Positions 60,477 through 64,000 of a DNA stretch of 64,000 nucleotides are shown here, in pieces. Both the position numbers and the translations under genes were made by a program. Location of the stretch: assembly GCF_003259315.1 (NCBI RefSeq), contig NZ_QLLT01000024.1, positions 42,373 to 106,372 on the forward strand. The letters are read 5' to 3'. The DNA comes from Kitasatospora sp. SolWspMP-SS2h (GTDB taxonomy: Bacteria > Actinomycetota > Actinomycetes > Streptomycetales > Streptomycetaceae). The stretch's first letter is position 1, and the number at the start of each line of letters is the position of its first letter. Below the pieces are notes generated by a model, which saw nothing but the letters and a program-made list of their open reading frames with translations, was not told where the DNA came from and did no database searches.

Positions 60477-61466
60477 CTACTTGCTCAGCCGGTCGATCTC
60501 GGCCAGCTCCTCGGCGGTCAGCGGACCGGCCGCCAGCGCGTCCAGGTTCTGGTCCAGCTGCTTCACGCTGGAGGCGCCGATGATCACCGACACCACCCGC
60601 TCGTCCCGCAGCACCCAGGACAGCGCCAGCTGCGCCAGGCTCTGCCCGCGGCCCTCCGCGACCTTCGCCAGCGCCCGGAGCTGCTCCAGCTTGGCGTCCG
60701 TCAGCGCCTCCTCCTTCAGGAAGTGGCCCACCGACATCCGCGACCCGGCCGGCACGTCACCTGACAGGTAGCGGTCCGTCAGCAGGCCCTGCGACAGCGG
60801 CGAGTAGGCGATCAGCGCGGTCTGCGTCTCGCCCACCGCGTCCAGCAGGCCCTGCTCCGGCTCCCGGTTCAGGATCGAGTAGCTGGCCTGGTTCAGCAGG
60901 CACGGCGTACCCAGCTCGCGCAGGATCGCCACCGCCTCCCGGTGCTGCTCCGCCGGGTAGTTGGAGATCGCCGCGTACAGCGCCCGGCCCGAGCGCACCG
61001 CCGTGTCCAGCGCCCCCATGGTCTCCTCCAGCGGGACGGTCGGGTCCCACCGGTGCGAGTAGAAGACGTCGACGTAGTCCAGGCCCATCCGGCCCAGCGA
61101 CTGGTCCAGGCTGGCCAGCAGGTACTTGCGGCTGCCGCCGTCCCCGTACGGGCCCGGCCACATGTCCCAGCCCGCCTTCGAGGCGATGAACAGCTCGTCC
61201 CGGAACGGGCGGAAGTCCTGCGCGAACAGGTAACCGAAGTTGCGCTCCGCGCTGCCGTACGGCGGGCCGTAGTTGTTCGCCAGGTCGAAGTGGGTCACCC
61301 CCCGGTCGAAGGCCCGGCGCAGCACCGCGCGCTGCACGTCCAGCGGCTGGGTGTCACCGAAGTTGTGCCACAGGCCCAGCGACACGGCGGGCAGCTGCAC
61401 GCCGCTGCGCCCGGCGCGGCGGTAGGTCATCGAGGCATAGCGGTCGTCCGCAGGGAGGAAGCTCAT
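60477..61466 (-). CDS. Aldo/keto reductase (YghZ/AKR14-like)
   Basis: 329 residues from an ATG at 61466 (an ATG three codons earlier is possible). TIM-barrel AKR tetrad: Asp in HFDLANNYGPPYGSAE with the catalytic Tyr, Lys in FIASKAG and His in YSHRWDP. The NFGYLFAQDF and CLLNQASYSILNREPE segments fit the L-glyceraldehyde-3-phosphate reductase group. Cytoplasmic NADPH-dependent carbonyl reduction; natural substrate unknown. Confidence 0.87.
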   Translation of the reverse strand: MSFLPADDRYASMTYRRAGRSGVQLPAVSLGLWHNFGDTQPLDVQRAVLRRAFDRGVTHFDLANNYGPPYGSAERNFGYLFAQDFRPFRDELFIASKAGWDMWPGPYGDGGSRKYLLASLDQSLGRMGLDYVDVFYSHRWDPTVPLEETMGALDTAVRSGRALYAAISNYPAEQHREAVAILRELGTPCLLNQASYSILNREPEQGLLDAVGETQTALIAYSPLSQGLLTDRYLSGDVPAGSRMSVGHFLKEEALTDAKLEQLRALAKVAEGRGQSLAQLALSWVLRDERVVSVIIGASSVKQLDQNLDALAAGPLTAEELAEIDRLSK

Positions 61467-61630
61467 GACCAGCATCCTGCCAGGTGGCGGCCCCCGGCGG
61501 GACCAACGGCCCTGCCCCCGGACACCGCCCCGGCGTAGCCTGACCGGGCGGGCACCGCGGCGCGCCACCGCCCGTGACAGCGGGTGAGGGCGGGTGGCGG
61601 CGCGCGTGACAGCACCAGGAGGACACCGCC

Positions 61631-62080
61631 GTGGCACTGCCGGACATCACCAGCCGGGCCGACCTGGAACGGGCCCTGCGGCTCTTCTACCGCGCCGCCT
61701 TCGCCGACCCGCTGATCGGCCCGCACTTCACCGAGGTCGCCCGCCTCGACCTGGAGGCCCACCTCCCCCGGATCACCGACTTCTGGGAGAGCGCCCTGCT
61801 GCGCACCGCCGCCTACCGCGGCAACGCGCTCGCCCCGCACGCCGCCCTGCACGCCGTCGCCCCGCTCACCGCCGCGCACTTCGGCCGCTGGGTCCAGCTC
61901 TGGCGCGCCACCCTCGACGGCCGCCACACCGGCCCCGTCACCGAACGCGCCAAGGCCCAGGCCCAGCGGATCGCCGTCACCATGCTGCGCCGCCTGGACG
62001 GGGGCGGCACCGACGGCGGCAGCGGCGGCTTCGTCCCGCTCGCGGCCGTCCGCCTGGCATCCGGCAGCGCCGCGCCCTGA
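61631..62080 (+). CDS. Truncated haemoglobin-like protein (group III)
   Basis: 149 residues from a GTG after AGGAGG. Helix B LRLFYRAAFADPLIGPHF with the Phe-Tyr pair, DFWESALL, the proximal-His region HAALHAVAPL and HFGRWVQLW are the pattern of group III 2-on-2 globins (GlbC-like). Binds haem; proposed to handle NO, O2 or sulfide. The last ~30 residues are Gly/Ser-rich. Divergent from the aldo-keto reductase. Confidence 0.78.
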   Translation: MALPDITSRADLERALRLFYRAAFADPLIGPHFTEVARLDLEAHLPRITDFWESALLRTAAYRGNALAPHAALHAVAPLTAAHFGRWVQLWRATLDGRHTGPVTERAKAQAQRIAVTMLRRLDGGGTDGGSGGFVPLAAVRLASGSAAP

Positions 62081-62120
62081 CGGCCGGGCACCGCGTTCCG
62101 GCGGCCGGGCACCGCCTTCC

Positions 62121-62148
62121 GGCCGTCGGGCGCCGGGTTCCGACGGCC
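62121..62148. terminator. 9-bp hairpin between convergent genes
   Basis: GGCCGTCGG (62121-62129) and CCGACGGCC (62140-62148) with a 10-nt loop, immediately before the exporter stop codon, within degenerate ggccgggcaccg repeats. Confidence 0.6.
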
Positions 62149-62151
62149 CGG

Positions 62152-63468
62152 TCAGGTGTTCGCCACCGGGCGCGGCTCCAGGGGGCGCGGCTCCACCGTC
62201 CGGGCCTTCGGCGCGGCGGGCTCCGCCGCGCGGGGCTCGCGCAGGTCGGGGATGCGGCGCAGGCCGCCGCTGACGGTGCTGTAGAGGGCCAGCGCCAGCA
62301 GCACGCCCGCGTTCAGCAGCAGCACGGTGGACGCCGAGAAGTGGTCCAGCAGGGCGCCGCTGACCAGCGGGCCGAACGGGACGAACAGCGCGGGCGCGAT
62401 GCCGCAGGCGGTCTGCACCCGGCCCAGCAGGTGGTCCGGGACGGAGTGCAGCCGGGCCGCGGAGATCACCGCGTTCGCGGCGGGCGAGGTCAGGCCGCAC
62501 AGGCCGATCACCAGCGCCGTGAACGCCACCCCGTAGCCGAGCGCGAGCAGCGGGGTCAGCAGCGCGGTGCTCCAGCAGACCGCCAGCACCAGGGTGCGCG
62601 GGGCGAGGGTCCGTCCGGCCTTGGCGGAGAACACCGCGCCGACCAGGTTGCCCGCGCCGGACATCGCGATGATCAGCCCGTTGTGGTAGCTGCCGCCGGG
62701 CCCGGCCTGCGCGCCCTGCGCGACCAGCACCACCACGATGCCGCTGAACACGAAGTTCACCAGTGCCGCGTTCACCAGCGTGTACCGCAGGAACGCGCTG
62801 CGCCGCACCTCCACCAGCCCCGTGGTCAAGTCGCGCAGGAACGGCGGACGTTCGGCCTTCGGGCGCCCCGCGCCCGGCGTCTCCTTCGGCAGCCGCACGA
62901 ACAGCACGCACAGCGCGGACGCGGCGAACGAGGCGGCGTCGACCACGAACGGGAGCACCGGCGTGACGGCGTACAGCGCGGCGCCGAGCATCGGCCCGCC
63001 CAGGGTGGCGACCGCCGAGCGGGCCTGCGCCATCGACACGGCGGTGGTCAGCTGGCTGCGCGGCACCACGTGCCGCAGCGCGGCCGAGGCGGCCGGCCCG
63101 AACGGGGCGCTGAGCAGGCTGTTCAGCACGGCCAGGCCCACCGCGAGCGGCAGGTTCACCCGGTCGGCGAGCACCGCCAGCGCGAACAGCGCGAAGGCCG
63201 CGGCCCGGGCCAGGTCGCAGCAGAGCATCACGGTGCGGCGGCTCAGCCGGTCGACCAGCACGCCGGCCGGGAAGCTGGCGAACAGCGAGGAGACGATCTC
63301 GGCGAAGGTGACCAGGCCGAAGTCGGTGATCGAGTGGGTGGCCGCCAGCAGGACCAGGGGAAGCGCGATGTACGTCGCCTGCGAGCCGAACGCGGACAGG
63401 GCGTGGGCCAGCCACAGGCGCTGGTAGTCGGGGTTGCGGTACAGCGGGGTGGGCGGGGCGTCTGCCAC
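62152..63468 (-). CDS. MFS transporter
   Basis: 438 residues from a GTG after GGGAGGA. Twelve membrane segments. The MFS-A-like motif GVLVDRLSRRTVML (~residue 72), YQRLWLAHALSAFGSQATYIALPLVLL at the N-terminus and FVFSGIVVVLVAQGA in the second half resemble the enterobactin-exporter/MFS_3 group. Ends in a charged Pro-rich tail. It lies downstream, on the same strand, of the twin peptide genes and may export their product, but the 20-bp-stem hairpin at 63544-63588 separates them. Confidence 0.85.
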   Translation of the reverse strand: MADAPPTPLYRNPDYQRLWLAHALSAFGSQATYIALPLVLLAATHSITDFGLVTFAEIVSSLFASFPAGVLVDRLSRRTVMLCCDLARAAAFALFALAVLADRVNLPLAVGLAVLNSLLSAPFGPAASAALRHVVPRSQLTTAVSMAQARSAVATLGGPMLGAALYAVTPVLPFVVDAASFAASALCVLFVRLPKETPGAGRPKAERPPFLRDLTTGLVEVRRSAFLRYTLVNAALVNFVFSGIVVVLVAQGAQAGPGGSYHNGLIIAMSGAGNLVGAVFSAKAGRTLAPRTLVLAVCWSTALLTPLLALGYGVAFTALVIGLCGLTSPAANAVISAARLHSVPDHLLGRVQTACGIAPALFVPFGPLVSGALLDHFSASTVLLLNAGVLLALALYSTVSGGLRRIPDLREPRAAEPAAPKARTVEPRPLEPRPVANT

Positions 63469-63543
63469 GGCGGTCCTCCCGGATCCGGAGCGGGCTGGGA
63501 ATCGGGACTGGGAATCGGGCTGGAAATCGAGCGGGGAACGGAA

Positions 63544-63588
63544 CGGCCGGGGCGGCCGGCACCCGGAAGGTGCCGGCCGCCCCGGCCG
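63544..63588. terminator. Perfect 20-bp hairpin between peptide genes and exporter
   Basis: The stem 63544-63563 pairs exactly with 63569-63588 around a CGGAA loop (left arm starts CGGCCGGGGCGGCC). Long enough to be a factor-independent terminator or a processing site that leaves more peptide mRNA than exporter mRNA. Confidence 0.92.
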
Positions 63589-63646
63589 GACCCGGCCGCG
63601 CCCTACGGGGGTGAAGGGCGGGCCGGGGGGCGGTGTCCGGCGAGGA

Positions 63647-63766
63647 TCAGACGGCGTCCTCTTCGATCTTGCTGTGGCAGTAGTTGCTGACGGTGCTCCA
63701 CTCGTTGAGCTCGCCCTCGTCGGTGTCGGCGACGGACAGGTTCTGCAGCTTCAGGACCTCGGACAT
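63647..63766 (-). CDS. RiPP precursor 1, class III lanthipeptide-like
   Basis: 39 residues, beginning MSEVLKLQNLSVADTDE and with GAGGAG 7 nt before the ATG. The LKLQNL word matches the ILxLQxL leader motif of class III lanthipeptides (labyrinthopeptin ILELQNL, from memory). The core region has WSTVSNYCHSK: Ser24-x2-Ser27-x2-Cys30 fits the S-x2-S-x(2-5)-C rule for labionin or lanthionine formation. The tail is acidic (IEEDAV). The modifying kinase/cyclase is not in the window; it could lie just beyond 64000. Another small-peptide family cannot be excluded. Confidence 0.68.
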   Translation of the reverse strand: MSEVLKLQNLSVADTDEGELNEWSTVSNYCHSKIEEDAV

Positions 63767-63833
63767 GGTGAACTCCTCTGCGATGGTGGTCGGTTGTGGT
63801 GCGGTGGGGTGGGGCGGGATCGAGCGAGGAGGC

Positions 63834-63953
63834 TTAGAGCGCGTCTTCCTCGATCTTGCTGCCGCAGTGGTTGGAGACGGTGCTCCAGTCGTTGAGCTCG
63901 CCCTCGTCGGTGTCGGCGACGGACAGGTTCTGCAGCTTCAGGATCTCGGACAT
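63834..63953 (-). CDS. RiPP precursor 2, near-copy of precursor 1
   Basis: 39 residues, differing from precursor 1 at five positions (V4I, E22D, Y29H, H31G, V39L), three of them in the putative core: WSTVSNHCGSK. Ser24, Ser27 and Cys30 are kept, as is the leader word LKLQNL. The 5' untranslated sequence with GAGGAG is identical, and the genes repeat with a 187-bp period, so they come from a tandem duplication. Read leftward, it precedes precursor 1, so both are likely on one transcript from beyond the window edge. Confidence 0.68.
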   Translation of the reverse strand: MSEILKLQNLSVADTDEGELNDWSTVSNHCGSKIEEDAL

Positions 63954-64000
63954 GGTGAACTCCTCTGCGATGGTGGGTTTCTGTGCTGGTGCGGGGGTGG

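Overview
The window is about 74% G+C, with GTG starts, stop/start overlaps of the GTGA/ATGA type, long GC hairpins between convergent genes, a conservon, WhiJ-type regulators and DmdR-type iron control. This points to a Streptomycetaceae chromosome (Streptomyces, Kitasatospora or a close relative). I saw no tRNA, rRNA, CRISPR array, insertion sequence or phage gene.

Layout. 1-5 kb: a cut SGNH hydrolase, a DUF2306 membrane protein and a NarL-type two-component pair whose junction carries a 191-bp tandem duplication that creates a 64-residue chimeric ORF. 5-9.1 kb: a C4-dicarboxylate symporter divergent from a DcuS/DcuR-like pair. 9.1-13 kb: a methyltransferase, then an iron-box-driven aminotransferase/decarboxylase pair for 1,3-diaminopropane. 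13-18 kb: an accessory segment with a WhiJ-like regulator, a DUF6879 protein and a small protein, divergent from a three-gene ATP-grasp RiPP cluster (precursor, ATP-grasp ligase, PIMT-like methyltransferase) of the graspetide/imiditide type. 18-23.5 kb: inositol-phosphatase-like enzyme, then a MerR regulator divergent from a Baeyer-Villiger monooxygenase/hydrolase/SDR operon. 23.6-30.7 kb: secreted metallohydrolase with a discoidin-like domain, a small hypothetical, an SDR with a decayed copy of its 3' end, an ABC exporter and an F420-reductase-like protein. 30.8-36.1 kb: PlsC-like acyltransferase, a teichoic-acid-type polymerase, an AT-rich regulatory stretch with two perfect inverted repeats, and membrane/small proteins. 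36.3-43 kb: YjbQ, a zinc-ribbon protein, a hydrolase, SbcCD and a NUDIX enzyme. 43-47.3 kb: secreted SGNH lipase, polysaccharide deacetylase with a DasR-like site, and an acyl-CoA synthetase. 47.7-52 kb: conservon cvnABCD. 52-60.3 kb: a sulfur locus made of a winged-helix regulator and a sulfonate operon, each preceded by a short leader peptide ending Cys-Cys-Arg and followed by a hairpin. 60.4-64 kb: aldo-keto reductase, globin, MFS exporter and twin 39-residue peptides that look like class III lanthipeptide precursors, at the window edge.

How it works together. The clearest functional unit is the sulfonate operon: ABC importer, SsuD-type monooxygenase, a DszB-like desulfinase candidate and a second, unexported SsuA-like protein, with predicted cysteine-sensing attenuation. 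Two RiPP loci (15.6-18.0 kb and 63.6-64.0 kb) are the best candidates for undescribed chemistry. Several loci are divergent regulator/target pairs with visible operator-like palindromes.
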